Shown piece after piece: positions 63,923 to 64,000 of a DNA stretch of 64,000 nucleotides. Position numbers and translations under genes: made by a program. The DNA comes from Nocardia sp. MH4 (lineage in GTDB: Bacteria; Actinomycetota; Actinomycetes; Mycobacteriales; Mycobacteriaceae). The stretch's first letter is position 1, and each line of letters opens with the position of its first letter. The stretch is taken from the NCBI RefSeq assembly GCF_019266065.1, contig NZ_LPNR01000112.1:310001-374000 (forward strand), read 5' to 3'. A model generated the notes under the pieces. The model was not told the DNA's origin and did not search any database. It was given only the letters and a program-made list of their open reading frames with translations.

Positions 63923-64000
63923 TCAGTGCACCTGGGCTTCGACCTTCCCGACGATGCCCCGGGCGATGGACCCCGTGAGGCGGGTCGTGATCGGGCCGGA
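63923..64000 (-). CDS. C-terminal end of an unidentified gene
   Basis: The minus strand from the right edge is open for 25 codons, SGPITTRLTGSIARGIVG then KVEAQVH, ending in TGA at 63923-63925. The coding look and the hairpin just after it suggest a real gene beginning outside the window. Too short to identify. Confidence 0.45.
   Translation of the reverse strand, partial: SGPITTRLTGSIARGIVGKVEAQVH

Noticed and set aside
1..64000. tRNA, rRNA, insertion sequence, prophage, CRISPR or conjugation features
   Set aside because: I looked through the intergenic stretches and found no cloverleaf-like RNA, transposase or integrase motif, or regular repeat-spacer array.

Overview
The window is high-GC actinobacterial DNA, most likely from Nocardia or a close relative in the Mycobacteriales. 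Supporting signs are the three-domain carboxylic acid reductase, a FadD15-type acyl-CoA synthetase, a UsfY-like membrane protein, a deazaflavin (F420)-type oxidoreductase, an MpaB-type oxygenase, an SCO6745-family protein and seven TetR-family regulators. The pair lipoprotein/pyrD at the left end, followed by PEBP and M20 peptidase genes, recalls the lppL-pyrD-Rv2140c-Rv2141c order of Mycobacterium tuberculosis, with extra genes inserted between pyrD and the PEBP gene. About 60 genes are packed tightly, many with ATGA stop/start overlaps. I see no rRNA, tRNA, insertion sequence, prophage or CRISPR array.

Layout. 0-10 kb: conserved core (lipoprotein, DUF5703, pyrD), a PfkB-like protein that seems to lack its catalytic Asp, a stand-alone GTP cyclohydrolase II, fadD, PEBP, M20 peptidase and a membrane-anchored EEP phosphatase. 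10-11.5 kb: TetR with a divergent alpha/beta hydrolase. 11.5-18.2 kb: a conserved but functionally unassigned system consisting of a DUF6745 protein and a 108-aa partner, divergent from an STM4015-STM4014-STM4013-STM4012-STM4011-type operon (leucine-rich-repeat protein, ATP-grasp-like protein, sulfatase-fold hydrolase, two radical SAM enzymes). 18.1-20.8 kb: OsmC, a hypothetical protein, a methyltransferase and a secreted protein. 20.8-28.3 kb: a catabolic operon (quinone-oxidoreductase-type MDR, TauD/TfdA dioxygenase, BKACE, MFS transporter, RBBP9-type hydrolase, two CoA-transferase subunits) divergent from an AraC regulator. 28.3-43.5 kb: exported phosphoesterase, secreted protein, AraC, sugar porter, PPK2, SCO6745 protein, Sir2, glycosyltransferase, MerR with an imine-reductase-like enzyme, membrane proteins, MFS exporter, F420-type enzyme with TetR, and UsfY. 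43.5-56.9 kb: oxidative modules, each beside a TetR gene: GXWXG protein/GMC oxidoreductase/Baeyer-Villiger monooxygenase/hydrolase; GXWXG protein/alcohol dehydrogenase; MpaB oxygenase; FAD oxidoreductase. 56.9-62 kb: carboxylic acid reductase translationally coupled to a type-B carboxylesterase. 62-64 kb: family-5 uracil-DNA glycosylase, a hypothetical protein and the tail of a further gene.

How the genes work together. The 20.8-27.2 kb operon can be read as a route: hydroxylation and oxidation to a beta-keto acid, BKACE cleavage with acetyl-CoA, and acetoacetate activation by the CoA transferase. The 43.5-48 kb operon can be read as alcohol to ketone (GMC), to ester (Baeyer-Villiger), to acid plus alcohol (hydrolase). 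Several TetR and MerR genes have clear palindromes in the adjoining intergenic DNA, so the local regulatory circuits can be read from the sequence. The STM4011-4015/DUF6745 block is the best candidate for an undescribed biochemical system.
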